Made by a program: the position numbers and the translations under genes
Source of the DNA: Rhizomys pruinosus
Taxonomy: Eukaryota; Chordata; Mammalia; Rodentia; Spalacidae
Assembly (NCBI GenBank): GCA_009823505.1
Contig: VZQC01007120.1
Coordinates: 62,001 to 126,000, forward strand
Direction: 5' to 3'
Length of the DNA: 64,000 nucleotides
The notes under the pieces: generated by a model
Database searches by the model: none
What the model was told of the DNA's origin: nothing
What the model saw: only the letters and a program-made list of their open reading frames with translations
Shown here: positions 10,738 through 22,979 of the stretch, piece after piece
How positions within the stretch are numbered: position 1 is the stretch's first letter
Layout of the letters: every line of letters starts with the position of its first letter

Positions 10738-13370
10738 ATCTCTTAGATAAACAATCATATCAATCAGCAAATAGGGATAGTGTGACTTCCGCTTTTTCAA
10801 TTAGAACTCCTTTAATAGCCTTTTCTTGCCTTATTGCTCGAGCAAATGTTTCAATCAAGCACTATATTGAAAGAGGAGTTGGTGATAGGGGGCAGCCATT
10901 GCCGAGTTCCCTACCTTAAAGGGAAGTATTCCTCAGTACCCCCCCCCCATTTAGGATGAATATGTTGGCTGTGGGTTTCCGTAATATGGCTTTAATTACA
11001 ATGAGGAATTATCCCTCCAATCCAATTCCCTTCTAGGACTTTTAAGATGAAGGGAATGCTTGATTTTGTCAAGGATTTTTCGGCATCAAGTGCGATGATG
11101 GTGTGGGTTTTTGTCTTTCATTCACATTTATGTGTTTTGATGATGTTTATTGATTTTCGATGTTGAACCATCCCGGCATCTCGGGTATGAATCCACTTGG
11201 TCATTGATCTTCTTGATGTGGGTCGTGGTATGCGATTTGCTAGTATTCTGTTTAGGATTTTGGCATCGGTGTTCATGAGGGAGATGGGTCTATAAGTCTC
11301 ACTTTTTTGGTTGTTCTTTGCCTGTTTTTGGTATAAGAGTGATGTTGGCCGTGCATAGAAGTAATTTGGAAGAGTTCCCTCTGATTGTATAGTTCTAAAC
11401 AGTTTTCAGTAATTATGGTGGTAGGTCTTTTTGAATGTTTTATAGAATATTCTGGTCTTCTTGCTGTGGAAACCGTCCTGTGCCCTGGGCTTTTTTTGAG
11501 TTGGAGGGCTTCCTTATGACATCCTCTATTTCTTCATAATGTTATGGGTCTGTTTAAGCGCTGGTCCTCCGCTTGGCCAAGCTTTGGTGATTCCCAAGAT
11601 TTCAGATTTTCATCCATTCTCTGAGATTTTCAAACTTGGTAAATATAGGTTCTTGTAATATTCCATTATAATTTTCTTGATCTTTTTTTCCTTGTCCAGT
11701 TTGATAATTTCCCTTTTCAATCACAGATTGTATTGAATTTTGGAGTTGTTCCTTCTTTCTTTTTGTGTAACTGGGCTAGAGGTCCCTGGTCCTAGCTTGT
11801 TTATTCTTTCAAGAACCAACTTTTTGGATTCATTTGAATTTTTTGTATTGGTTTTCTTTGTTTCTATTTCATTGATTTCTGCTCTGATTTTTGTTATTTC
11901 TTCACTGCTTTTTGCGCTTTAGGGTTCATCTGTTTGTTGCCTCCTCAAGTAGCTTTTAAGCTGTAGTGTTAAGTCAGTCCCACTTGTGCTGCTTTCTGTT
12001 GTTCTATGTAGGCACCCGGGGCTATAAATTTCCCACTTAGGACTGCTTTTAATAAGGTATCCCATAAGTTTTTGTTGTGTTTGTATTGTTCCATTGTCAT
12101 TAGGTTCCAGGAATGTTTTTATTTCTTTCTTTTCTCTCCCCTTCCTGACCCATTCATTAGTCAAGTGTGTGTTGTTTAGTATCCATGTGGTTCTTGTAGG
12201 CAGGAGAGCTTGTCCTGGGTGTTGATGTTGAGCTTCATTGCACTGTGGGCTGACAGAGGCAGGAAATTATTTTCCAATCTTTTTGGTATTTGTAAAAGAA
12301 AGGGTTTCCTTTCGGGTGTCCCATGATGTGGTCGATTTTGGAAAATGTTCAATCAGTTAGAGAATATGACTAAAAAAATAAAAAAAAGAAAAGTAGAAAG
12401 TGTAGGGTTCTCAAAGTGGGGAAGTAGGGAAAAAGAGGAGGGGAATGGAGTGATAAAAGGATGGAAGGGGTAGGGGGTGAGATGGGGGAGATTGAGGGGG
12501 TAGGGGGTGGGGGTGTGTGGGGGGGGGGGAAGGGGGGGGGGAAAGGTGGAGGGAGGGAAAGAAGTGGTTAAGAGCACTGACAAAAAATAAAATAAAAAAA
12601 AAAAAAAAAAAAAGAGAAGAAGAGGAAAGAAAAAAGAAAGAAAAAAAAATAGAATTATGGGCTGGGTATGTTCTCAAATAAGTCAATACCTCTTTTTCTT
12701 TTTTTTGTCCTGTTGACCTATGGAAAGGACTCAGTGGGGTATGAAATCTCCCACTATGAGGGTGCTGGGTGTAAGTCTGTGACTGTGGTCCTGGAGATGT
12801 CTTTTAAAAGTTTGGTGAACCAGAAGTTTGGGGCATATAGTCATAATTGTGAAATACCTTCTTGGTGGATTGTTCCTTTGATGAAAATGTAATGGCCTCT
12901 TTTGTCTCTTCTCTGATTTCTTTTAACTACTTTGATCGATTTTAATATCCATATTAAAATAGCCACCTGCTTTCTTTTGGGTACCATTTGTGTGGAATAA
13001 TTTCTTCCATCCCTTCCTCTTTAAGGTGTGCCTGTCCGTGAAGGAAGATGTTTTCTTGTAGACAGCGTATAGATTGGTTTTGTTTCCTGATCCAACCTCC
13101 CAGTCTATGTCGTTTGATTGGGGAATTTATCCATTAATATTTAAGGTTATGAACGATAGGTTTGTATTGCTTCCATTTGCCTTATTATCCATCTGAAGTT
13201 TTGATTTAGGTTTCTAATTCTGCAGTTACGCTTTTATAGATTTCTCTTTCTAGTTGGCCTGGGGTGGTTGATTCCTTTCTGCCTGTTCTTTGAATTGCTT
13301 TTCAAGTATTCTCTGAAGGTTGGTTTTTCCGGACATGAATTCTTTAAGTTGTTTGGTCATGGAAGATTTG
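10738..13370 (-). pseudogene. Broken L1 ORF2 (endonuclease/reverse transcriptase)
   Basis: The minus strand near 10900-10738 translates with frame breaks to a reverse-transcriptase core including GCPLSP, ARAIRQEKAIKG and SLFAD. Upstream sequence down to 13370 is endonuclease- and linker-like, with stops throughout. ORF2 normally nicks the target and copies L1 RNA. This copy cannot encode it. Confidence 0.8.
12362..12660. repeat. Long purine-rich block with G runs, inside L1
   Basis: About 300 bp of nearly all-purine plus strand. It has an A-rich start, repeated GGGGGTAGG-type and long G runs near 12440-12545, then GTGGTTAAGAGCACTGAC (a B2/B3 SINE A-box segment) followed directly by A-rich sequence. 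L1 sequence continues on both sides, so the block is inserted or expanded. Confidence 0.85.
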
Positions 13371-13379
13371 CCTCTCTCC

Positions 13380-13617
13380 TTCCACTATGATTGACATTTT
13401 TGCTGGTTTTTTTTTTTTTTTTTTTTTTTCTCTCAGTCTTTTTTTAACACTGGGAATTCTTTGCGCCAGGTTCTTCTTGCCTTCATAATCGTTTGCTGTG
13501 AGAGCCGTTGTTTATCGGATAGGGTTCCCCTTATAGGTCACTTGTTTTTTTCTCTTGTCGCTTTAAAGAATTTTCCTCTTGTTTTTGGGTGTCCAGCAGT
13601 TTAACTATGATGTGGCG

Positions 13618-13679
<62 letters not shown>

Positions 13680-13804
13680 TATTGGTTTGTCTTTTGTTTA
13701 GTTTGGGGAAGTTTTCATCTATTAGTCTTGCTGTTGCCGCTCTGGTCAATAGCTTTCTCTTGGGATTCTTCCCTTCCTCTCAGTCCTATGATGCGGAGGT
13801 TTGA

Positions 13805-13839
<35 letters not shown>

Positions 13840-14560
13840 TTATTTTGTTATTTTTAAACTTTTCATAATCTTTCCTTGAGGTTTTCGTTGGTCTGTGTTG
13901 TCCTCCATGTTCCTGATTCTTTTTCTGCTTCCTCCATTCTGCGTCTGAGGCGTTTTTTTTTTTCATTCCTGAGCCCTCATGAATGGATGAGTGTTTGTGA
14001 TTTCCTTTTTCATTTTCCTCTTCTCTGAATTTCTTTAGTGTTTTCTATTTCTTTTCTTGGAGCTTCTCGATCTCGAATCTTTTTGTAGCTCTTTTTGTTT
14101 GCTGGTTTGGTTCTTCTTTTTCTTTTTCAGCATGGGATCTTTTCAGTGTTTCTACTTCCTTCCGGAGTTTGTCATTCTCTCTCTCTCGGTCCTCATTCTC
14201 TTTTCTTAGTTCTTTAATTTGTTCTTTATGATTTTGTAGTTCTTTAAGTATGTTCCCAATTGTGTTTCTGATGTCTGTGTCCTGGGGCATCCCCGGGGGG
14301 ATCCCACTGCAGGAGTCATCCATAGGGTTAGTAAAGCTTGGCGTGGGATTATCCTGCACCTTTCCAGTGTAGTTTCTTCTTCGTGATCCTGGCATATGGG
14401 CTTCTCCTTGCCTGTATTCCAATGTGAGTCCTGAATGCCTCTTCACTGTGTTGAAGGCGTGCTTTGCTTGCCTCCTTCAGATCCTTCTTCGTAATCTCAG
14501 TTGGCAGGGGGGGGGGCTCTTCAGCCCGCGCCCCGGCACCTGCCGCTGGGCTCAAGAGAT
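13380..14560 (-). pseudogene. Broken L1 ORF1
   Basis: The minus strand starts with an open stretch (14446-14045) holding a strong Lys/Glu/Arg coiled coil (KELRKENEDRERENDKLRKE). Later pieces match the ORF1 RNA-binding part (NLRIIGL, then SRHIIVKLLDTQ). Stops and three expanded poly(A) tracts (13807-13838, 13621-13678, 13407-13429) break the frame. ORF1 protein is the L1 RNA chaperone, and this copy is dead. Confidence 0.82.
13407..13838. repeat. Three long T homopolymers in L1 ORF1
   Basis: Runs of 23 T (13407-13429), 58 T (13621-13678) and 32 T (13807-13838) lie within 432 bp. Recognisable ORF1 coding sequence sits between them, so these are expansions of short A runs or local insertions, not element tails. 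Confidence 0.95.
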
Positions 14561-14599
14561 CTCCGGCTAGCTTTCTTTGCTCTGCAAGGTATTGTGGAC

Positions 14600-15515
14600 A
14601 CTACTGAAGAGAAAAGTAATTATCCATCTTATCCAGCTGTGAACTTTGCAAGCTACAATAATGACTGACCTGACAATATATGCTCAGTAGTGTAATCTTG
14701 CCATGAATATTTGGAAAGAATCAACCACCCTCTGACTGGATTTAAGATCCATTATATGAGATGGCAACCATACTTGGCACTGTTATTCAGGCCAAGAATA
14801 TATAGCAAGATAGCTCACAAGCCCTAGGGGAGAGCTATTTTACTAAATGGACATGATGTCAAATTGACTCCTAACTATTGCATGCTATATCCATAGATTA
14901 GTGGATCTCTCAACCCTTATCAGAAAAGCTTCTAATTATAGATGGCAATTATTACAGAGACCCACAACTGGTCAACATGTAAAGAATGAGACTGTTGGGT
15001 GCTCAGCATTAAATAGGACATCTGTATCATACCGCTAACTAACCCCCACCAAGGCTCAGGGATCTTCTCAGAAGAGAGGGCAGAAAGACTGAAAGAGCCA
15101 GAGGTGGTGGATGACTACTACAAGGAGCCTGTTTGTAGATAGCAGGGCAGTGCACATAATGAACTCTGCAACTGGGACATGCCAAGGCCAGCTCAAGCTC
15201 AAGCCAGACAAAATCCCAGTTTGTAGGAGAGAGGTGAGTATGAGGCCTCACCTCTAGTTAAGGAATTTTTGACATTAGATAGCTTCCAAGACAGGAACTG
15301 TCAGTTTTCTTTAAGGGTAAGGACCCCCTTTTCACCCCATAGGTCAACCACACTCTAGGGTACATTCCACAGTCCAGAGTATTCAGGCAATACAAATTTG
15401 GGTGGGGAGGGAAGTGGGGGTGGATCTAGGAGGAGTTGAGGAAGGGGGGCATATGTTCCAAATTAATTGTATAAAATCCTCAAGTGTTTAATAAAAATAT
15501 CTTTAAATATTATAC
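14600..15515 (+). mobile_element. L1-like A-tailed 3' end
   Basis: Contains the motif series seen again at 23.4-24.1 and 46.9-47.7 kb: CTCAACCCTTATCAGAAAAGCTTCT, ACAACTGGTCAACATG, TTCAGGGATC-type text, GGGTGGGGAGGGAAGTGGGGG, then TTTAATAAAAATATC. I take it as a rodent L1 3' UTR-type sequence. The first 250 bp are less certain. Confidence 0.6.
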
Positions 15516-15756
15516 CTTTCCCCACCTATCCCTCTAAAACATTCCACAAATTAAAACAGTATCCCTTTTCCAGAAGAAGTGAAGTCTGGTGTATTTTAGT
15601 GAAATTATACTTCTTGAGATCCAGTACCATGGATGTTATAATGAAAAAATCAGCCCCCCTTAAACACTATGATAGGCAATCGGGATATATTATTACATAA
15701 GGGCTTAATAGAAGCAAGGAAACAAAGCTATTTGCTATATGTATTATATAATATAT

Positions 15757-16018
15757 TTTTTTTAACTTTTTTTTATTATTATTAATTTTATTTATTTCTG
15801 TATGTGTATGAATGTACTGCCTGCATGCAAGTCTGTGCACCCGTGTCGTGCAACGCCGCGGAGGTCAGAAGAGGGTCTCGGATTCCCCTGGAGCTGGAGT
15901 TCTCCTGGAATTGGAGTTTCAGACGGCTCTCGGCCGCCATGTGGGTGCTGGGGATCGAACCCGGGTCCTCTGTAAGAGCAGTCGGTGCTCTTAACCGCTA
16001 GGCCATCTCTCCAGCCCC
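15757..16018 (-). mobile_element. Young B3-type SINE, reverse strand
   Basis: Full-length antisense copy ending GGCCATCTCTCCAGCCCC, with intact B box (GGGATCGAACCCG on this strand), CpG-rich CGGCCGCCATGTGGGTGCTG, the internal 17-bp duplication and a T-rich tail. A short TSD of ATATATTT type is likely. High CpG retention suggests recent insertion. Confidence 0.95.
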
Positions 16019-16520
16019 TATATATTTATGCTCAAATAGATTCATGAGAAAATGAAGAATTCTCATGGCAACCATAACTCTCCTTTCTATCATGAGACCT
16101 GGGCTCCTCATTTGTGAGCCCCTTGACTCTCATTGTTTTTCAACAGTAGAGTGGCCAAAATCAACCCTTGGAAGAACAGGACCACTATTTGTTCTGCCTG
16201 AACTTGGTAGTTTTCACTCCCTTTAGACAGAAGGTACGTATGATTCTACTAAAAGATGCTTTACAGACCCTCCTGTATTCCAGATCACCTCTGTCTGGTG
16301 TCTATTATGAAGAAGTAATCCGGTTTCCTGTGGATATTCAAGGCTGCACTGCAACAACTTTCTTTGCTAATTTCTTTGCTAATTAATGTTTTAATGAAAA
16401 CTTTATTATGCCTCTGGGTACATGGATTCCTCTCTTTAAACTAGGGCATTTAGACCAAAAGAGAGAACAAAAAGTCACAGGAATAGGAGAAAAATAAAAA
16501 TGCTATTGGGTCACTAGACT
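16019..16520. other. Unique or very old sequence
   Basis: Nothing recognised, apart from a small direct duplication of TTTCTTTGCTAATT near 16358-16385. Confidence 0.35.
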
Positions 16521-17271
16521 TGACAGTAAATGCGCTGGTCTCACTTTTACCCTTTAATTCTGGATGCATAGACCATACCTATGAGACAAAGAGCACCACA
16601 TAATGGATGTAGATTCAAAGTATGCACAACCTCCACGATGATGTTGATGATGTCTTGAGGGATTGCTACCCAATTACTACTATGAGTCTTCAAAAAGGAA
16701 ATCCATTTTTCTGTCAAATCAGTTTCTTCATAAAGGTAAGAAACTGGTAAAATCATTTAATCCTGTGAACAAAGGCTCATTGTTTCATTTATTTTGCTGT
16801 GAAGTTACATAATCAGTCATAAAATTATGTATAATATAATACAGCATTATATAAATCCTAGGATAATAGATTGCCAGAAACATTACATACGTGGAAGCCA
16901 AGTCTGTATCCAGAATTAAGATCCATTTGGGTAAGAACAAAACATGCCCCTCATTCCATGATTAAAGGGGTTCAATGTAATCATCCACCTGAAGATGCCT
17001 GGCTAATCACCTTCTTGGTAGCTCAGTGTTGGTCTCTGATGTTGGCAAACAGAGCGCTCAGCAGTGGCTGTAGCCAGGCCTGCTTTAATGCCTGGAAATG
17101 CTTGTTACCAACCCATGAATAGCCCCTATTCCTGACACCATGACTACTTTGTTCATTAACTTATTGGGCAGTGAGAGGGATAGCTAGAGGATAAGGCTGA
17201 CGAGTATCCACAGGAAAAAGTATCTATCCATTTGTTTATTTAAATTATCCTCAGTTGAGCTCGCCTTTATT

Positions 17272-17382
17272 GAAAACTCACACACGGGCTGAAGAGATGG
17301 CTCAGTGGTTAAGAGTGCCAACTGCTCTTGCAGAAGACCCAGGTTCATTTCCATCTACAAACAAAGAAAGAAAACTCACACA
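17272..17382 (+). mobile_element. tRNA-head-only SINE with 13-bp TSD
   Basis: Only the tRNA-related head of a B2/B3 SINE is present, from about 17285 to AGGTTCATTTCC, followed by an A-rich ACAAACAAAGAAA tail. A perfect 13-bp direct repeat, GAAAACTCACACA, flanks it (17272-17284 and 17370-17382). The missing body was therefore absent at insertion. Confidence 0.88.
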
Positions 17383-17794
17383 GGACATGAACATCTTTAT
17401 ATTATTTTCTAAGAGATATATCTATATATTTCCCTAGATGTCCTTGTCTCTGATTTTATGATCATGTTCCTTCTAATCTCTTTCGGTTCTGCCAAGTCAT
17501 CTGTTGCTGTCAAATGATGAAATGATCACAGGGAGAGCTCCCCTGTGAAGACTTGGTGCAGGCTGGGAGACACAAAGGAGGTCAAAGGAGTAGCAGCCAT
17601 GGAAATTTGGATCATTTTTTCATATAAATTACATATGGGCCTGGGTGAGTCTAATCTCATATTTACTATTTCCTTTGTTAGACTGTTGCTGTGTCTACCC
17701 AACCACCTTTATGGCCTACAGTGTCAGGTGATACTCAGCTCGTGATAAACAGTTCAGATTGTCTGCTAACTTGATGGCCTATGGCCACACGATG

Positions 17795-18140
17795 GATATT
17801 GATTGTCAGCTTGACAGGCTCTAGAATCACCTAGGAGACAAGCCTGAGTATGTCTATGAGGAAAATTCTAGATTGGGCTGAGAAGGAAAGACCTACCCAA
17901 ACTGTGGGTGGCATCTTTCCACGGGAGATCCCATGAAATAGAGAAAGCAAGCTGAGAGCTAGCATTCGTCTTTCTGCTTCTTAATTGCAGATGCAGTGTA
18001 ACCATGCACCTCACACTCTTGCTGCCGTGACTTCTCAGCCATGATCAACTACACCCACTATGAGCCAAAATGAACCATTCCTTCCTTAAGCTGCTTTTCC
18101 AGATGCTGTGTTTCAACAGTGAATAAAGTAACCAATACAG
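17795..18140 (+). mobile_element. MaLR/ERVL-type solo LTR
   Basis: Begins TGATTGTCAGCTTGACAGG, includes CTAGAATCACCTAGGAGACAAGC, ends with TGAATAAAGTAACCAATACAG and contains ATGAGCCAAAATGAACC just before the 3' end. These are typical of rodent MaLR/ERVL LTRs. It interrupts the antisense ERVL-like sequence. Confidence 0.7.
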
Positions 18141-18464
18141 TGGCTAAATGTTCAGTCTCTATCAACTTCTAGGTCCCAACCTACTTCTCAAAAGGAAAGC
18201 AGCTATCTACTAAATGTGGTGATGCTTTTCTACATAATCGTAAGTGTTTGCACTATGATTTACCAGTAGAGACCTGAAAAGGCCCCAAACAACTTCTCTG
18301 CCAGTTCCACTTCAAGTACCACTGATTCCCCAAGGTCTATGGACCAAGTTGGATGTCAATTTACACAGTAGCCTGGAATTGCTTCAGGGTCTTTTCTTGT
18401 TCTGGAACAAGTGAAAACTGTAAGTTTTAGGGGTCACCGAGTGAACAGGCACATAGTAATATGT

Positions 18465-18553
18465 TGAATATGTTACTCTAAAATGCAAGAAGCCCCAAGA
18501 GGCAATACTGTGGTGAATAATGTTACTCTACAATGCAAGTAGCCCCAGGAGGC
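18465..18553. repeat. Short imperfect tandem duplication
   Basis: GTTACTCTAAAATGCAAGAAG (about 18470) recurs as GTTACTCTACAATGCAAGTAG (about 18521), each followed by CCCCARGAGGC. The spacing is about 50 bp, within the ERVL-like remnant. Confidence 0.85.
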
Positions 18554-20300
18554 TTTAAATCACTTTTTGAATGTAAGAGGGATAATATGTGAAACCTATC
18601 CTTGACCTTAGAAAGACTATCTCAACATGCAACACACTGCTGGACTCCTAGAAACTACAGTGTTTATGTTTAAATGTCCATGGTGTTTATAGCATTCAGT
18701 TCTTAAATATCTGACTAACAAGCCTAGAATAGTCGCTACTTTAGCTCACTAGCTCTAGCTCTGATCATCACAGTGTAATTATGATAGACTAGTGCCATGG
18801 AAGGAACAGGCAAAGCTGATCCCCAACAACTATGCGTCTAACAGAGCTGAAGGACTCATCTGCTTGAGTTAAGACAGTGTTGCCATATTGTTAATGGTGA
18901 AAACTGAAAGTAGACTACTTCTGGTGAGGCTGATGGACAGGTATGGTGATCAAAGTATTTGCAGATCAATAGCTACTTAAAAGAATGAGGGAATATGGTA
19001 CTGAGTTTAAGCAAGGCCACATTGAGTACAATAATTGAAGCTGGTACCAAAATCCAATTGATCCTGTGACATTCTACTGTCATCCCCCCAAGTTCTTGTG
19101 TCATCTGTCCAGACAAAATCAGCCAGGAATATGGAAGTGGTCATCATTGCTCCCTCATTGTTCAAGTCCCTGGTGATGGCATTAATCACTATCATCCTTC
19201 CAGGAAAGTGGCATTATTTGTAGTTAGTTATCTCCCTAGGTAGAGGCTTCCACGTGCCTTCCCCAACAGTGATATCCATCATGCCACAGGTCATGGAACC
19301 AATATGGGAGTTGTGGAAACTCCTGAGTGTGCCTCTTCCAACTATGCATTTCAGAATAGGACAAGCATCTATAGACCGGGGTAAAGTTCTCACTGAATCC
19401 ACTATGTCACAGACCTGAGCTAAATCCCATTGACCATCTGGCCCCATAATCCCATATCTGACTGGTGAGCTGCAGTGACATGTTGGGCCTCCTTGAGATA
19501 ATATCAGCTCAGAGCCATGGTCCAGTAGCCATTCCAAGACAAAGCAAAATTACATTGGTAAAGGGAGGGTTAAGTCTCTTTGGGAAAGACTGGGAGAACT
19601 ATTAACAGGGTAAATTTTCATTAACGTATTGTTGCAGCTGCACTTACCTGGTATTTGAGTGCTACCCTTGAGCCCCAACATTCTGAGACAGTTATTCCCA
19701 TTGTATTCACATTCCCCAGCTGAAGGGCTTCAGTTTCCTATGATGCTCTACCTTTTAGAGAACAATAAGTACAAATTTCTCTAAGACTATCAAAGATTCC
19801 CTTACAGAGTCATGTCCCAAAGTCATGGGGAAGGGTATGTGCCTGGGCCCCTCCCAGCAGCAAGCAGGCCTTGAAGAGTAAATCATATTGAAAGCTTCCT
19901 TCGCTGAGCATGCACATTTTCAGATACGTGCACTGCTGGCTAAAGCATAACCTCCAACCAGTCAGGAAATGGGCTTTTGTTACCTTCTCTAACTCTTAAC
20001 TTCAAAACCATTTGTGGATTTCTGCCAAACTATCATATTGCTAGATTTACATCAATTCAATTTCATAACTCAAATTCAGTATGGTACACACTTCAAACTA
20101 ATGCTTGGAATAACATTTCTAAAATGAAAATCTAATCTCCAATCTCTTCTCAGTTGTATACTTGAGGTAGAATTTAAACAACCTCTTTATATCTTAACCC
20201 ATCTTTCTGAAAACCACGCAATGTTTTATCTCCTGATCATACCCTTTACCTCACAATTTCAGTGCAACTGGAGGGAGGGCAGTCTGTGTACTTGCCAGGT

Positions 20301-21174
20301 CCCATCCTGAGGGAAGCATCCCTGCTCTCTACCCTCAAGGCTTTCTCCAAGACCAAAAACTCCCCTAAGCTTGCTAGTAGGTAAAGCCTGGGAGGAGGGG
20401 TTGGGAAATGTACAGTCATGGAATAGTGGTGCTAATGTCCCTAGGGACTATCACTGCCAATGGGTACTAATTAGTCAGATGCTAAATGCCCAGCCTCCTT
20501 TCCTTAAAGGGATAGATCTAAAATCCTACAAGGCTCCTCATCAGGCCCTTGGTGAGACAAAGACCCATTGTGTATCATAGCAGTGATCACTTCGATGATG
20601 AGATGTCCTCACCTCCTCTTCCTACTATCAGTTACCAATAAAGCACCAAATGATCAGTTAAGCATCAAGCTCTGTTTTTGGAGGACCAGATGGAGAAACA
20701 AGCTTACCTAATACCTATGGAAACATGAAAACATATATGCTTGGTTTCCATGTTGTGAAGTGATGTGTTTCTTAATTCTGTGCTGGAAAGAGGAGAAGGT
20801 AGGTATTCATAAGATAAAGGAACAATTCACCTGATACTGAGTTGATTTCAGTAGGTAACTCTCCCTTCTATATTCAATTTATGGATCATTTACTCTATAA
20901 AATTTCACCATGAACACTGTGAGGGGCAGAGAGAACAATTGGATCCTACTCTATCAGATGCTCTATTTTTTTAGTAGATACATTAAAAACACAGACCTGT
21001 GACCACCAGCAAGGTGACTTTGTTCTTGAATGATCCAAGTGTTCAGAACAAATAATCAATCCTGAAAGGATGTAGGGAAGGGAAATATTAGTGGCAAGGA
21101 GGGTAGTGAGGAGACATGCAAGTTGAACATTGTCCCAGAAGAATGACTAGGTTCCTACTCAGTGTCAAGAAATC
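20301..21174. other. Unassigned sequence
   Basis: No confident repeat or gene. It could include the 5' LTR region of the ERVL-like remnant, but I see no TG/CA boundaries that I would defend. Confidence 0.35.
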
Positions 21175-21269
21175 CCAATGTCTGGAGACAGAGGCAGACA
21201 GATCTCTGCGAGTACAAGGCCAGCCTGGTCTACATAGGGAGTTCCAAGCCAGCTCAAACTATGAGCCAA

Positions 21270-21349
<80 letters not shown>

Positions 21350-21363
21350 AATGAAAGAAAGAA
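21175..21363 (+). mobile_element. Truncated B1 with (AAAG)n tail
   Basis: A 5'-truncated B1 (GGAGACAGAGGCAGACAGATC through GGTCTACATAGGGAGTTCC) ends near 21265. It runs into an AAAG array at about 21268-21363 (about 23 units, with one ATG interruption), probably grown from the SINE tail. Confidence 0.9.
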
Positions 21364-22979
21364 ACAGAAATTCTAATATCACAATGTTGAAGAAAGATCC
21401 CCTGGCTTGTCAGTCTAGAGCTCACCTTCTAGGTTGTACAGTGCGATAGAAATATCACAGGCACTGGTGAGGACTAATCCTATCACACATAAAGTATAAT
21501 TAAGGAAGAACTTTGTTGCTGAATGAGAAAGCATCCTTCTTTGTTCTTTTGTGTCTTTCAGCACACTCTTCCTTGACTTTGTAAAATAGGGAAGTTTTCA
21601 CAGGCTAAGAAGAAAAGGCATACTCTTAAGTTCTGCTTTGGCTAATGAAGCAGACACATGAACGGATTCTATTAGAATTGATAAGTCAGGCATATTGAAA
21701 CCATTAAGGGAACACCGTGGGATTTGCTTATGAAGAGCAGCAGACAAATAACTGTTTGTCATTTTCTTGAAAAGAGAGCAATCTCATGATGGAAGGACAT
21801 GACCTTCTTTAATCTAGAAAGAAAAAAGGGCAAAACATGCGTGACAAAAAGTTGCTTTCACAGGTGGCCAGGAGTTTACTGGATATTTTGATTATGGGAA
21901 TTCTCGTTGGGTGTTTTGTTTGGGCTATTGCATAAATTTTACTGAGCACATGTTTCTAAACTCCGGGACCCTTGAACTCTGATTTCTCATCCTGGACTCC
22001 TATTTTGGTTATTTATATTGAAAAGATATGAAATTCAGGAATGGAATTCAGACTCTGATCAACGTATAAAATGACTTATTTGAAGGGAACTGGAAGTTGG
22101 ATAGGTCAAAGGTGTTGACCTAAGCAGCTTCAGAAAACAGCAGAATCTATAAGACTAAACCCAAAAAGATGTGCGCATAGGCCACTGTAGTGTAGTTGAT
22201 AAAGTTGTCCCTTATGGGGGCACAAGTGGATGATTCTAAAATTAATACACATGTATACTCCAACAGAACAAGTAAGTTGCTGGAGGTGATGCAAGCCAAG
22301 TTTATAAGGGAAAACATATAGACAATCAAAGGCTGATATGAAAATGATACTACATTAAATGCAGAAATATCAAGTCAATGTAGATGCAAATGGAAAGACA
22401 GAGCATGGTACATAGACAGATAGATGATAGATAGATGATAGATAGATAGATAGATGATAGACACATGATATATAGATAGACAAATAGATTATAAAAGATA
22501 GATAGATAGATAGAAGATAGACACATGATATATAGACAGATAGATTATAAAAGATAGATAGATAGATGCCAGATAGATATATGCAGAATAGTATATACAT
22601 GTGTTTCTGCTTGTTGTACTGAGAGGACCTGAAAATAATGGCATGCCTAGCAATAAGCACAGCTGACACTTATTTAAGGTTTTATTCCAGGAAGAACAAT
22701 TTGCATACTCTCTGGATATATTAGGCCACATAGTTTAGTAGTTATAATCACAGGTGGAACTTAATTTCCTAATCAGATGAACTTAGAATAAGGATATTAG
22801 CCTGGGCTATTTGTGTGGGCTCAAAGAAAAGTCCCAAATCCTTATAAGTAGAAGAGTAAGTATCAGAGTGATGTGATGTGTCAAGACTTGCCCAACCTCT
22901 GGGGGCTTAACAAATAAAAGTGAATGCAAGGCAAGATGCAATCAGTCTCTAAAAGCTAGAAAAGGGGAGACAAATGGAT
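21364..22979. other. Unique sequence with one microsatellite
   Basis: Apart from the GATA array at 22411-22580 I recognise no gene or repeat. Confidence 0.4.
22411..22580. repeat. Imperfect (GATA)n microsatellite
   Basis: GATA/GATG units interrupted by two near-identical blocks, ACACATGATATATAGA and ATTATAAAA, suggesting that a higher-order unit of about 60 bp duplicated after the array formed. Confidence 0.9.

Larger units (their letters stand above)
10704..14585 (-). mobile_element. Reverse-strand L1 carrying ORF1 and most of ORF2
   Basis: Read on the minus strand, the element begins near 14585 just upstream of ORF1, runs through ORF1 (to about 13380) and then ORF2. It stops just after the reverse-transcriptase catalytic region at about 10740, where the FADD box survives as FAD followed by a stop. 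ORF2 has many stops and frameshifts and is interrupted by a purine-rich block at 12362-12660. No 3' UTR or A tail remains at the low-coordinate end. Confidence 0.88.
16520..20300 (-). mobile_element. ERVL-like proviral internal remnant, reverse strand, fragmented
   Basis: Several blocks read like antisense ERVL-type internal sequence: TAGCTCAGTGTTGGTCTCTG and CAGTGGCTGTAGCCAGG (about 16930-17200), TTACACAGTAGCCTGGAATTG (about 18200-18630) and AGAGCCATGGTCCAGTAGCC (about 19200-19540). The minus-strand frame over the last block stays open for about 107 residues (19537-19214) but is a fragment. An LTR (17795-18140) and a tiny SINE (17285-17369) interrupt it. Family assignment is from memory. Ends are approximate and no coding capacity remains. 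Confidence 0.55.

Noticed and set aside
21165..21425. Open frames rich in Lys/Glu or Phe/Leu/Ser
   Set aside because: Translation of the AAAG microsatellite.
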